Positions 26,704 through 35,531 of a stretch of 64,000 nucleotides of DNA are shown here, in pieces. Origin of the DNA: BD2-11 sp965221785 (GTDB taxonomy: Bacteria > Gemmatimonadota > Gemmatimonadetes > Longimicrobiales > Gaopeijiaceae); the NCBI GenBank assembly GCA_965221785.1, contig CBDCSR010000002.1:682001-746000 (forward strand). Direction: 5' to 3'. Positions within the stretch are counted from its first letter, which is position 1; each line of letters starts with the position of its first letter. Both the position numbers and the translations under genes were made by a program. The notes beneath the pieces are model-generated. The model did no database searches, was not told where the DNA came from, and saw only the letters and a program-made list of their open reading frames with translations.

Positions 26704-27490
26704 ACTCACCTCCCGGGTTGAACGAAGCTACCCGTCGCCAATGGTCCTTGCGAGCCATCACACCAAGCTTGCGTATCCGGTGGACCAGAAACCCCTCAAG
26801 CAGGCTGGGATCTACGCCGGCCCCATCATACCACTCGTCATGACAAGCCTTTAGGAACTTTGGTACCTCGGTCGCCAGAGTGGCAGTCTCCGAAAAACAC
26901 GTCTCCACCAAGCTTGTTCCACCCTCCAAGAGGACGCGTTCCGTGCCCTCCAGCATCTCAGCTCCGAGGTCATCGAAGCGAGCTTGCAGGCTTGGAGGAT
27001 CGATCATCGCTGAAGGGTGGAAGAACGCATCGCTCTGGTCGATCGGGATCAGGTCGAAGCCCCCCGCGCCTGGTGCGGTGCGAGCCAGCAGGACGTTGCC
27101 ATGAGTTTGTCGGTCCGGATTCCCCAAGATGACATCGGCGAGGTAGAGCCGAAAGAGATCCGGTGGATCCGCGAGCTCATCGACCAAGTCAGCGTTGAAC
27201 TCCACTTCCTGTACCCCGCGACGCATCAGCCTTGTGCCCCAGTGTCGACCTGGCCGAACCGGCTTGACGAACCCGTATTGAGCAGTAAGGTCTCGAGCGA
27301 ACTCTTCTCCGATGACAACGCAGAACGCGTCAGCCATACGGAACCCGCTCGCGAGAAGAAACGCATGTGACACCGCTTCAGCGATGCACACCGCTGTCGA
27401 TTCGGCATCGCGAGCGAGCTTCGTCCGCACCGTGAACTCTTCGTCGTCCTTCCGGCAGACGAGATCGACCGGCTTCCACCGCGTCTTCAT
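26684..27490 (-). CDS. HipA-type serine/threonine kinase
   Basis: About 268 residues from ATG 27490, shorter than classical HipA (about 440) but in range for the stand-alone kinase group that pairs with DUF3037. The catalytic region is DVILGNPDRQTHGNVLL (Asp 126, Asn 132), followed by LIPIDQSDAFFHP with the metal-binding Asp 151; the rest is helical. No ribosome-binding site precedes ATG 27490. A perfect AGGAGG at 27544-27549 instead points to an in-frame CTG at 27538, which would add 16 residues (LTPPDLDAIRAISQRP). The start is therefore uncertain. Likely a toxin or regulatory kinase; target unknown. Confidence 0.72.
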   Translation of the reverse strand: MKTRWKPVDLVCRKDDEEFTVRTKLARDAESTAVCIAEAVSHAFLLASGFRMADAFCVVIGEEFARDLTAQYGFVKPVRPGRHWGTRLMRRGVQEVEFNADLVDELADPPDLFRLYLADVILGNPDRQTHGNVLLARTAPGAGGFDLIPIDQSDAFFHPSAMIDPPSLQARFDDLGAEMLEGTERVLLEGGTSLVETCFSETATLATEVPKFLKACHDEWYDGAGVDPSLLEGFLVHRIRKLGVMARKDHWRRVASFNPGGEYAFDLS

Positions 27491-27614
27491 CGGCCGCTGG
27501 GAGATCGCGCGAATGGCGTCCAGGTCGGGCGGGGTCAGCGTTTCCTCCTGCCGGGATAGGTAGTTTCAAGTCCCGTACGATCAGATTAGAACGTGGCGGA
27601 ACTGCAACATCGGC

Positions 27615-27779
27615 TCACGTCCGGTTCCGACCATTCCTGCTCGACGACGTGTTCAACTGCGCCCGCTTCCGCACATCTCGTGGGGCTACCGGCGTGTGAA
27701 CAATAGCGGGGCCTTCGCACTTCGCATGGGCGAGGGCTTCGTTCAGGGACTGGATCAGGCCTTCTCCGAACGTGGTCAT
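27615..27779 (-). pseudogene. Truncated HTH-type antitoxin gene
   Basis: A 54-codon frame from ATG 27779 with a strong ribosome-binding site (AAGGAGAGG). Residues 1-42 (MTTFGEGLIQSLNEALAHAK then APRDVRKRAQL) match the N-terminus of HigA/MqsA-like antitoxins, which normally continue into a complete helix-turn-helix. Here the frame turns into NTSSSRNGRNRT and stops, so the DNA-binding domain is lost. The 5' end and promoter region look intact, pointing to a deletion or recombination just before the HipA-DUF3037 operon. Confidence 0.6.
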
Positions 27780-27988
27780 CGCCTCTCCTTTCCTTGTCGG
27801 CTGACGCATCGTAGCCCAACGGGGCAGACACGCAACCCCGCGCGTGGATCACCTGAGGCTGGGCTCGCCAGCAGCGGCCTCCGTGGCAACCGCGAATTGT
27901 CCACCCCGTCCCCACCGCCGTAGTTTGCTCGTATCCCCGTTGGAATTCTGCCGGTCTGGGTATCCGGGGCCGGTGAAGGTGGATACGC

Positions 27989-28819
27989 ATGGCTGAATCG
28001 ACACCCGCAACGCCCCTCCTCCGACGCATCCTGCGCGAGCCGACGTCCCATTTTGTGCTCCTGGCGGCCGTGCTGTTCGCCGCGAACGCGGCGCTCGAGT
28101 CGTGGCGGGGCAACGTCATCACGATCGATCGCGTGCAGATCGAGGTTCGGATCGCGGAGCTGGAAGCGCTGCGTGGCGCTCCGCTGAGCCCGGAGGAGCG
28201 GCTGCTCGTCGAGGAGGCGTACATCGACGAGCAGGTTCTCGTGCGCGAGGCCCTCGACATGCGGCTCGAAAGCGATCGCAGGATCGACGACATCCTCGTG
28301 CAGAAGATGCTGCACGTTCTGAGCGGGGACGTCATTCAGCCCACCGAGGACGAGCTCAGGGAGTTCTACGAGGCGAACCGGGCGAGCTACACGCCGGAGT
28401 CGACGCTCACCATCGAGGAGGTCGTCATCGCCGACGGCTCGCCCGCAGCCGGAGACTTGGTGGCGCGGCTGCGGGCCGGCGCATCCACCCAGGAGCTCGA
28501 CGAGAACCCCGGCGTGCGGGCGTCGGTGTTGCGCGAGGTGACGGGCGGCGATCTGAGGAGGCTGTTCGGGCCGGTGACCGCCGAACTCATCCTCAGCGCG
28601 AACACCGAAGGCTGGATCGGGCCGCATGCGACGGTTCGCGGCCAACACTGGTTCCGGATCGTCGAGCAGACGACTCCCGAGCTTCCGCCCCTCGACAGCG
28701 TGCGCGAGCGCGTCCGTCTCGACTGGGTCGCCGACCAGGAAGCCGCCAGACTCGAACAGGCGGTCATGGGGCTGCGTGAGCGCTACAACATCGTCATCGA
28801 GGAGGCGGAGGGGCGATGA
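27989..28819 (+). CDS. Membrane-anchored peptidyl-prolyl isomerase (PpiC/SurA type)
   Basis: A 276-residue protein. One N-terminal membrane helix (about 20-37) is followed by a SurA-like N-terminal region (IDRVQIEVRIAELEALRG, LVEEAYIDEQVLVREAL) and a parvulin-like segment (ESTLTIEEVVIADGSP, then TEGWIGPHATVRGQHWFRIVEQ). The usual GG.LG..... signature of active parvulins is degenerate, so chaperone activity is more certain than isomerase activity. Its stop overlaps the start of hupE by ATGA. PpiC-HupE pairs recur in many bacteria; this protein probably assists the membrane neighbour. Confidence 0.82.
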   Translation: MAESTPATPLLRRILREPTSHFVLLAAVLFAANAALESWRGNVITIDRVQIEVRIAELEALRGAPLSPEERLLVEEAYIDEQVLVREALDMRLESDRRIDDILVQKMLHVLSGDVIQPTEDELREFYEANRASYTPESTLTIEEVVIADGSPAAGDLVARLRAGASTQELDENPGVRASVLREVTGGDLRRLFGPVTAELILSANTEGWIGPHATVRGQHWFRIVEQTTPELPPLDSVRERVRLDWVADQEAARLEQAVMGLRERYNIVIEEAEGR

Positions 28820-29853
28820 AGGCCGCCGGACTGGTAGTGGCCCTCGCGCTCTTCGGCGCATCCCCGACCCCAGCGCCCAGCCGTGTCGCGGCCCCGGCCC
28901 CCCTCCCCGCCCACGACGTGGACGTCACCTCGGTCGCCCGCGTCTACCTCGACCAGATCGACGACACCCGGTACGTGTTCTCCATCGTCGATACCCAGGT
29001 GTCGCCCATCCTCGACCTGCGCGGGGTGTTGCCGGAGCGCTGCACACCGATTCGCTCGGAGGCCGCGGGGGTGCTCGTGAGCGCGGGCTTCGCGTTCGAA
29101 TGCGCCTCCGAACTGAACTTCGACGACAGCCTGGAGCTGCCCTGGTCGCTGGCCGGCGTGGTCGCGCTGGTGCGCTGGAGCGACGGCACCGAAGCTTCGG
29201 CCTACTTCCGCGGCGACGGCCGCTCGGTGCCCGTCCGGCTGGCGGATCTGCGCGCCGGGGGCGGGACGACCGGCCGGCTCGCGGGCACGTACTTCATCCT
29301 CGGGGGGGAGCACATCCTCTTCGGGATCGATCATCTGCTCTTCGTGCTGGGCCTACTCCTGCTGGTCGGGGGATTCTGGTCGCTGGTCAAGACCATCACC
29401 TCCTTCACCCTGGCGCACAGCATCACCCTGGGGCTGGCGGTGCTCGGCTACGTGCCCGTGGACCGCGCGCCGGTCGAGGCCGCGATCGCGCTCTCCATCG
29501 TGCTGCTGGCCCGCGAGATCGTGGTCGGGCGCCAGGGCCGGAAGAGCCTCGTGCACCGGTATCCGTGGCTGGTGGCGTTCGTCTTCGGGTTGCTGCACGG
29601 GCTCGGGTTCGCCGGCGCCCTCGGCGAGATCGGGCTAAGGGCGAGCGACGTTCCGGTGGCGCTCCTCTTCTTCAACCTGGGCGTCGAGGCAGGGCAGCTG
29701 GCGTTCGTCGTGGCGCTGATCGCGCTGGCGAAGATCGCCGGGCGGGCCAGGGGAATGGCTGTGCAGCGGGTCGAGCCTGCCCTCGGGTACGCCCTGGGCG
29801 CCTTCGCCACCTTCTGGTTCCTGGATCGCCTTCCGGCGCTATGGGGCGCGTAA
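28816..29853 (+). CDS. HupE/UreJ-family membrane protein
   Basis: A 345-residue protein. The first 150 or so residues form a secreted beta-rich domain after a signal peptide. The C-terminal half has six or more membrane helices with the HupE/UreJ pattern: GGEHILFGIDHLLFVLGLLLL, TSFTLAHSITLGLA, VEAAIALSIVLLA, FVFGLLHGLGFAGALGE and FFNLGVEAGQ. The His-rich membrane motifs (HILFGIDH, AHS, LLHGLGFA) are those of nickel/cobalt-type HupE permeases, although the large family with this extra N-terminal domain has no proven substrate. It is coupled to the upstream PPIase and followed 17 bp later by the amidohydrolase gene. Confidence 0.88.
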   Translation: MKAAGLVVALALFGASPTPAPSRVAAPAPLPAHDVDVTSVARVYLDQIDDTRYVFSIVDTQVSPILDLRGVLPERCTPIRSEAAGVLVSAGFAFECASELNFDDSLELPWSLAGVVALVRWSDGTEASAYFRGDGRSVPVRLADLRAGGGTTGRLAGTYFILGGEHILFGIDHLLFVLGLLLLVGGFWSLVKTITSFTLAHSITLGLAVLGYVPVDRAPVEAAIALSIVLLAREIVVGRQGRKSLVHRYPWLVAFVFGLLHGLGFAGALGEIGLRASDVPVALLFFNLGVEAGQLAFVVALIALAKIAGRARGMAVQRVEPALGYALGAFATFWFLDRLPALWGA

Positions 29854-29870
29854 CGATATCGGAGGAAACC

Positions 29871-31583
29871 ATGCGTCGTTTGCTGACTGGCCTCTTCGTG
29901 CTCTCGCTGTTCGCGCCAGCCGCGCGCCTGCAGGCTCAGGACTCCGCTTCGTTCGACGTGCTCATCACCGGGGCCCGGGTCCTGGACGGCACCGGAAACC
30001 CCTGGATCTACGCCGATGTCGGCATCCGGGACGGGATGATCGCGGCGGTGGGCGACCTGGCCGATGCGCCGGCCGAGCGGGTCATCGATGCTCAGGGCAA
30101 GGTGATTGCGCCCGGCTTCATCGATCTTCACTCGCACGGCGCCGGAGGTCTGGCATCGCCGGACGAGCGCCGTCGCTCCGCCGCCAACCTTGTGACCCAG
30201 GGCGTGACCACAGTGGTCATCAACCAGGACGGCCGGAGCCCGGTGGACATTGGTGAGCAGAGGGCGCTGCTGCAGAACCTGCGCATCGGTCCCAACGCGA
30301 TCCTCATGGTGGGCCACAACTCCATTCGCGCGGAGGCCATGGGCAACGACTTCCGGCGCCTCGCGACACCCGACGAGGTTGAGCGGATGCGGGACCTCGC
30401 GCGCGCCGGGATGGAAGCGGGCGCATTCGGGCTGTCGGCGGGTCTCGAATATGTGCCCGGCCGCTGGAGCAACACCGACGAGGTGATTGCGGTTGTGGAG
30501 GAGATTGTGCCGTACGGCGGCGTGTTCATCGAGCATGAACGCAGCAGCGGCACCTCACCGATGTGGTGGCGGCCGAGCCAGGACGAAGCCGGCCCTCCGA
30601 CCATGCTCAACTCCATCCAGGAGACGATCGAGATCGGCGAGCGGACCGGCGCCACCGTCGTCGCGACGCACATCAAGGCCCGGGGCGCCAACTACTGGGG
30701 ATCGAGCGGCGCCATCATCGCGGCCATCCGTCGGGCCCGGGACCGGGGCGTCGCCATCTTCGCGGACCAGTACCCGTACGCGACCAGCGGAAGCGACGGC
30801 AACGTGAGCCTGATTCCGGAGTGGGCAGTGGGCGCGGACGAGGGGCCGCCGGGCGGTGGTCCGGGCGCAGCGCCCGATTACGCGGAAGCCTTGCGCGCGA
30901 CTCTGGCCGACCCCGAGCGTGCCCGCATGCTCAGGCAGGACATCGCCTATGAGACCGAATTCCGGGGCGGCGCCGAGAACATCGTGGTCTTCGACTATCC
31001 GGACCGCTCGCTGATCGGCAAGAGCGTCGCCGAAATTGCAGCCGAGCGTGGGATCTCGACCGTCGAGGCCGCGATCCAACTCCAGTTGGAAGGGCTGCGG
31101 GATCGCCGGGGCGGCGGGCGCCTGCGGAGCTTCTCCTTCTCGGAGGAGGATATCGAGAACTTCACCGCGCAGCCCTGGGTGGCTACAGCCTCCGACGGCG
31201 GCATCTCCCTGCCGGAGGACGGACCTGCCATCCACGCGCGCTACTATGGCACCTTCCCGCGCAAGATCCGGGAGTACGCGCTCGACCGCGGCGTCCTCTC
31301 CGTCGAGAACGCGGTCCGTTCGATGACCACCCTGCCCGCCCAGATCCTCGGGCTCCGGAACCGCGGCCAGGTGCGGGAAGGCTTCGTGGCCGACGTCGTT
31401 GTGCTCGACCTGGAGCAGATTCGCGACATGGCCACCTTCACCGACCCGCACCAGTACGCGACCGGGATCGACTACGTGCTCGTCAACGGCAGCTTCGTCG
31501 TCGACGGGGGCGCACCGACGGGACTGCTCCCCGGAATCGTGATCACACCCACCGAGGGCAGAAGGCCGCCCGCCACGGACTGA
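29871..31583 (+). CDS. Secreted D-aminoacylase-type amidohydrolase
   Basis: A 570-residue protein from ATG 29871 (GGAGG 5 bases upstream). The signal peptide ends LQAQ. It has an amidohydrolase fold: FDVLITGARVLDGTGNPWIYADVGIRDGMIAAVGDL (N-terminal beta domain), then APGFIDLHSHG (the H-x-H metal motif), ATHIKARG, ADQYPYATSGS, and VATASDGG supplying the catalytic Asp. The C-terminal VREGFVADVVVLD element closes the family pattern. This is the N-acyl-D-amino-acid deacylase/D-glutamate deacylase group (AAD family). It is likely to act in the periplasm on acylated or D-amino-acid derivatives. Its stop is 3 bp from that of the convergent CapA gene. Confidence 0.9.
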   Translation: MRRLLTGLFVLSLFAPAARLQAQDSASFDVLITGARVLDGTGNPWIYADVGIRDGMIAAVGDLADAPAERVIDAQGKVIAPGFIDLHSHGAGGLASPDERRRSAANLVTQGVTTVVINQDGRSPVDIGEQRALLQNLRIGPNAILMVGHNSIRAEAMGNDFRRLATPDEVERMRDLARAGMEAGAFGLSAGLEYVPGRWSNTDEVIAVVEEIVPYGGVFIEHERSSGTSPMWWRPSQDEAGPPTMLNSIQETIEIGERTGATVVATHIKARGANYWGSSGAIIAAIRRARDRGVAIFADQYPYATSGSDGNVSLIPEWAVGADEGPPGGGPGAAPDYAEALRATLADPERARMLRQDIAYETEFRGGAENIVVFDYPDRSLIGKSVAEIAAERGISTVEAAIQLQLEGLRDRRGGGRLRSFSFSEEDIENFTAQPWVATASDGGISLPEDGPAIHARYYGTFPRKIREYALDRGVLSVENAVRSMTTLPAQILGLRNRGQVREGFVADVVVLDLEQIRDMATFTDPHQYATGIDYVLVNGSFVVDGGAPTGLLPGIVITPTEGRRPPATD

Positions 31584-31586
31584 GGC

Positions 31587-33053
31587 CTAGCGGCGACTCG
31601 ACCCGTCCGCCCGCACCGCCCCCGGCCCGCGGATCACCCCTTCATCCCCGACGACCTCGATAGACGTGCCGAACGGCTCCGAGAGCGCGGCCAGAAGCGT
31701 GAGAATCCGCTGCGCGTCCTCGCCCGACGCCGCCACCGGCCGGCCACGCTGCGGGCGCGGGAGCCCGTAGCCCAGGACCGTCGGCACCAGCCGGATCTCG
31801 TACAGCTCTCCGTCGCGATAGTCCGAAACCGCCACGACTCCGTCCCACCAGTAGTCCGCGGCTGGGCGCCCGCCCCCGGACGCCACTTCCCGGCCATCGT
31901 AGAAGTCGGACGGAAGACCCCGGAACGCGTCCACGTCGTAGCGGGCGTAGTTGTCCCAGGGCTGGAACGGCGGGGTCTCATTCTGGAATAGAAAGTCGTC
32001 CAGGGAGTAGAATATCGGCTTTTCCTGATAGATCTCGATGCCGCGCAGCACGTGCGGACCGTGCGCGTAGAAGGCGTCGGCCCCGGCGTCGATGGTGGCC
32101 CGGGCGAAGGTCACCAGCGCGTCCGCAGGCACATAACTGCCCTCGTTGCACTCGTCCTGATAGAGGCCCAGGCACCCCGGCTCGTCTCCGGCTCGGCTCG
32201 GGATGTAGTTGTTGCCGCCCCCCTGATGGGTGTGGCTGGTCACGACCACCCAGTTGGCCTGCCGGCGCGCGTCGCGGACGGTCGCAAGCAGCTCCTGCAG
32301 GTCGCCCTCGTGCGGGGTCGTGATGGTGCGGTAGCCATCGCCGGGCTCGAAGTTGCCCTCGATGCCCCCTACCTGCGCGCGCGCTTCGTCCAGGCTCTCG
32401 TAGACATCGCCCGGCACCACGTAGGTCGTCTCGAAGCGCATCGGCGCGAGCCCCGGCCGGCCGCGCATATCGGGACGCTGGTGGCCGGCCCTCATGTGCT
32501 CGGAGAAGCTCGAGGACACGGCAATGAGCGCCACCCGGCCATCCATCGTCTCCAGGTAGGCGGGCGCCCTGGCGAGCGCCAGATTCTCGCCCGAGCCCGC
32601 GACCTTGATCCCCGCTGCTGCAAGGGCTCGCTGGGTTGAGCGCATCCCGCCCGCGCCCCAGTCCATGGTGTGGTTGTTGGCGAGCCCCAGCATGTCCAGG
32701 CCGATCCAGGAGAGGTCGTGAGCCAGATCCGGGTGCCCCGCCATGTACGTGCCGCCGCTCTGGGCCGAGGGGATGATGTCGGGGCCGTACTCGTGCAGCA
32801 GCATCTCCATGTTGCCGAAGCCCACGGTGGCCCCGCCGATCAGGTCCCGCAGCTGCAGAAACTCGGGCTCGTCGTAGGGCCTCAGGGCCCGCGTGATGAT
32901 GAGGTCCCCCACCATCGCCATGGAGATATCCCCTTCCCCGTCGCGATGCTGGGCTTCGGCGGGCAAGGCCGTCAGAAGAGGGAGAATGAGGAGGGAGGCG
33001 CCGAGGGCCCGGCGCGTCAGGATCCCGACTCGGGCTGAAGTCGATCCGCGCAT
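31587..33053 (-). CDS. CapA-family (PgsA/metallophosphatase-like) protein
   Basis: A 488-residue protein from ATG 33053, with AGGAGGTGA just upstream. The signal peptide ends LPAEAQ. It shows the CapA fold: MAMVGDLIITR, TVGFGNMEMLL, DMLGLANNHTMDWGAGGMRST, VVVTSHTHQGGGNNY, YAHGPHVLRGIEIYQEKPIFYSLDDFLFQN. These are the calcineurin-like metal-binding segments (D, N-x-E, NNH, H, GHGPH-like). CapA homologues take part in poly-gamma-glutamate synthesis, but isolated secreted members occur without the Cap operon, as here. Function is therefore open; phosphatase-like activity is plausible. Confidence 0.9.
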   Translation of the reverse strand: MRGSTSARVGILTRRALGASLLILPLLTALPAEAQHRDGEGDISMAMVGDLIITRALRPYDEPEFLQLRDLIGGATVGFGNMEMLLHEYGPDIIPSAQSGGTYMAGHPDLAHDLSWIGLDMLGLANNHTMDWGAGGMRSTQRALAAAGIKVAGSGENLALARAPAYLETMDGRVALIAVSSSFSEHMRAGHQRPDMRGRPGLAPMRFETTYVVPGDVYESLDEARAQVGGIEGNFEPGDGYRTITTPHEGDLQELLATVRDARRQANWVVVTSHTHQGGGNNYIPSRAGDEPGCLGLYQDECNEGSYVPADALVTFARATIDAGADAFYAHGPHVLRGIEIYQEKPIFYSLDDFLFQNETPPFQPWDNYARYDVDAFRGLPSDFYDGREVASGGGRPAADYWWDGVVAVSDYRDGELYEIRLVPTVLGYGLPRPQRGRPVAASGEDAQRILTLLAALSEPFGTSIEVVGDEGVIRGPGAVRADGSSRR

Positions 33054-33200
33054 GTTCACCTCCTGCTGCGGGAATGAGCCGACTTGCAACAGTGAGACTA
33101 CGCCACGGCAGGTTGCGGGGGCAAGCCGAGGAAGGGCGGTTCGCATGGGATGCCCCCCGGGTGCTACGTTGAAGCATCTGCCCCGCCTCAGGAGGATCCC

Positions 33201-33584
33201 ATGCGGTACCTCGTCCTCTCCCTCCTCCTCGTATTCTCCCTCGAAGGCTGTGCATCCACGGGCAGCGGCCCCGGCGCCTCCCGCAACCTCATCACCCGCG
33301 CACAGATCGAAGAGTCGCAGGCGATCACCGCGTACGACGTCATCCGCGCGCTGCATCCCCAGTGGCTTCGGGCCCGGGGACAGACCGTGGGCCTCGCCAA
33401 TGCGACACCGGTAACTCCGACCGTCTTCATGGACGGCACGCGCATGGGCGAACTCGATGTCCTGAACGCGTACCAGGTCCGCGACATCGAGGAGATCCGC
33501 TATCTCGATCCGGGCCGGGCCGCGAGTCGGTATGGGATGGGGTTTCCGAGGGGCATCATCGAGATCATCTCGCTCAGGCGATGA
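33201..33584 (+). CDS. Minimal TonB plug-tail lipoprotein
   Basis: A 127-residue protein from ATG 33201 (CAGGAGG 6 bases upstream). The lipoprotein signal ends LEGC. After a short helical part (LITRAQIEESQAITAYDVIRALHPQWL) it contains only the last unit of a TonB plug: PTVFMDGTRMGELDVLNAY, then VRDIEEIRYLDPGRAASRYG and GIIEIISLRR. This matches the 'Y(I/V)DG ... IERIEVLKGPAAA..YG ... GVI.I.TK' end of SusC plugs. There is no barrel and no carboxypeptidase-like domain. It is the smallest of three barrel-less plug proteins in this window. A role as partner or decoy plug in the outer membrane is speculation. Confidence 0.75.
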   Translation: MRYLVLSLLLVFSLEGCASTGSGPGASRNLITRAQIEESQAITAYDVIRALHPQWLRARGQTVGLANATPVTPTVFMDGTRMGELDVLNAYQVRDIEEIRYLDPGRAASRYGMGFPRGIIEIISLRR

Positions 33585-33611
33585 ACGGTCTTCCGACCGA
33601 GGTGACGACCC

Positions 33612-34793
33612 GTGCCTGACTCCGGGTGCGGCTGGCGGGCGGCGCACGGTCGCGGACGACGGACGGCGCAGGCCGGCCGCGCCGCAATCTGCGCGGTCGC
33701 GGGCATCCTCGCCGCGTGCGGCATCTTCGACACCACCTCACCGTTCGATGGCGACGGCAGCAACATACCGCCCGTTCCGGAGGACGCCTTCTGCAGCATT
33801 CCCGAGGAACTCGTCGTCTCCGGGGGCGTGGGCCGGGACGGCATCCCGGCTCTCCGCAACCCCTCGCTGGTGCCCAGCTACCACGCCGAAGCCACCTACC
33901 TCGAGGAGGCAGACCGGGTGATCGGGATCGAGGCCGACGGGCGGTTCATCGCGGTGCCGCACAACATTCTCTGGTGGCACGAGATCGTGAACTTCGACGA
34001 CTTCGGGAGCCCGTTCGCCGTCACCTACTGTCCCCTCACCGGGTCAAGCATGGTCTTCGACCGCTCCTCCGTGGACGGTGTCGATTTCGGCGTCTCCGGC
34101 CTCCTCTTCCACAACAACCTGATGATGTTCAACCGCCGCAGCGACGGATCCCAGGAGTCGCTCTTCCCGCAGATGCTGCGTAGTGCGCGATGCGGTCCGC
34201 TGGACGGCCAGCCGCTCGAGCTGCTTCCGTCGATGGAGATCCGGTGGAAGGCCTGGAAAGACCTGCACCCCGAGACCCTGGTTGTCTCGGGTATCCGGGC
34301 CCGCGGCGGGGATTACGAGCACTACCCCTACGCCGACTACGAGGTGGTCGACAACGCCCGCACGCTCTTCCCGCACCCCGAGATGGACACGCGGCGCTCT
34401 CCCAAGGAGCGCGTCCTCGGCATTCCGCGCGACCACGGACACGGAATGGCGTATCCGTTCATCGTGCTCGAGAGCAGGGGCGATGTCGTGGTGGTGCACG
34501 ACGACGTGCAGGGCTCGCAGCCGGTGGTGGTTTTCTGGTCCACCCCGGCGCAGACCGCAGTGGCTTTCGAGCCGGCGGCGAACGGTCAGAACCTCACCTT
34601 CGAGGTCCGGGACGGCGGGTTCTTCGATGTGCAGACTGGCAGCAGATGGACCCTCGGAGGTCGTGCCGCCGATGGCCCCCTGGAGGGCGCGACGCTCGAA
34701 CCGGTGCGGGAGGCCTACGTGGCCTTCTGGTTCGCGTGGGCGACCTTCCACCCGAACACGGACGTGCTTTCGGGCCCGCTCCGGATCTCCTGA
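33612..34793 (+). CDS. DUF3179 family lipoprotein
   Basis: A 393-residue protein from GTG 33612, 27 bp after the plug lipoprotein. Its N-terminal segment ends ILAACG, a lipobox preceded by an unusually Arg-rich stretch. It has the DUF3179 signatures: DGIPALRNPSLVPSYHAEATYLEEADRVIGIEADGR, YPHNILWWHEIVN-type (VPHNILWWHEIVN), AVTYCPLTGSSMVFDR, FGVSGLLFHNNLMMFNRRS, SLFPQMLRSARCGPL and a late RWTLGGRAADGPLEG. The conserved Cys and His residues suggest a metal- or haem-like site, but no function is established. Its 3' end converges with a minus-strand gene 74 bp away. Confidence 0.88.
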   Translation: MPDSGCGWRAAHGRGRRTAQAGRAAICAVAGILAACGIFDTTSPFDGDGSNIPPVPEDAFCSIPEELVVSGGVGRDGIPALRNPSLVPSYHAEATYLEEADRVIGIEADGRFIAVPHNILWWHEIVNFDDFGSPFAVTYCPLTGSSMVFDRSSVDGVDFGVSGLLFHNNLMMFNRRSDGSQESLFPQMLRSARCGPLDGQPLELLPSMEIRWKAWKDLHPETLVVSGIRARGGDYEHYPYADYEVVDNARTLFPHPEMDTRRSPKERVLGIPRDHGHGMAYPFIVLESRGDVVVVHDDVQGSQPVVVFWSTPAQTAVAFEPAANGQNLTFEVRDGGFFDVQTGSRWTLGGRAADGPLEGATLEPVREAYVAFWFAWATFHPNTDVLSGPLRIS

Positions 34794-34867
34794 ACGAGAA
34801 GATCCGGCCGGCCGGGTCCAGGCGGGCAGACGGACCGGACATGTTCGCCGATTCCTCGGCGCTGCAT

Positions 34868-35347
34868 CTACCGGAACTGCATCGTGGCCGCGAACTCCAT
34901 TCGTCCGTTCGGCGCTGGACGGACCGCGAAGTCGGTTTCGATCCCCAGGCGCTCCCGAAGCCCCCGGTTATGATCCCTGGCAGTATCGCGGGCCGACGCC
35001 ACGCTCCATAATCGGCCGGCCGCCCCCACGAGGAGCCCGACCACGATGGCCGCATCCTGTCCGGCGGTACAACTGCTGCCGCCGAAGAGGAAGTCACCGC
35101 AGCCGATATACACTCCGAAACTGACACCGACGCCTGCGAGCCCCACGACGTTTGGCAGTATGCCACGCTTCCAGTTGCCGGCATAGCTGTGGCCAACCGT
35201 GGGTAGCAGCCATTCGAGGGCTGCCGCGGTCGCTGGGCTGCGGTGCTCGTCGAGGTAGGTGTTCCACGCTGCATCGTTTTGCGTTTGCGCCGCGGCGGGT
35301 GTGGCAACCGCCACCGCGAGGGCTGAAAGGACTATACGGGTGTTCAT
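34868..35347 (-). CDS. Small secreted or membrane protein of unknown function
   Basis: A 159-residue protein from ATG 35347. The signal peptide ends PAAAQ. It continues with AALEWLLPTVGHSYAGNWKRGILPNVVGLAGVGVSF, which resembles the 'P..G..Y.G....G' pattern of small membrane proteins related to DUF5683. A second hydrophobic stretch (AAIVVGLLVGAAGRLWSVASA) follows. It ends in a basic region. No enzyme motif is seen. It probably lies in the envelope. Confidence 0.65.
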   Translation of the reverse strand: MNTRIVLSALAVAVATPAAAQTQNDAAWNTYLDEHRSPATAAALEWLLPTVGHSYAGNWKRGILPNVVGLAGVGVSFGVYIGCGDFLFGGSSCTAGQDAAIVVGLLVGAAGRLWSVASARDTARDHNRGLRERLGIETDFAVRPAPNGRMEFAATMQFR

Positions 35348-35531
35348 AAACTGGTGGGGTCGAGGGTAGCATGGCGGATGGAGCGGCTTCCCGCACGCGC
35401 CAGTCAGGCCGCGGACGCTGGCAGCGAGCAGGCTGGTAGCGCCACGGCGGCGGCTGCGCAAACCTCCTGGTGGATGGATCGCTGCAAATGCTGTTGCTCT
35501 TCCATAGTCTCTTTCCTGGGTCAACTCAGGG

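Noticed and set aside
28626..29870. Long plus-strand frame continuous with the amidohydrolase reading frame
   Set aside because: It overlaps the PPIase and HupE genes in another frame, is Arg/Pro/Gly rich without homology, and the amidohydrolase has its own GGAGG and signal peptide at 29871.
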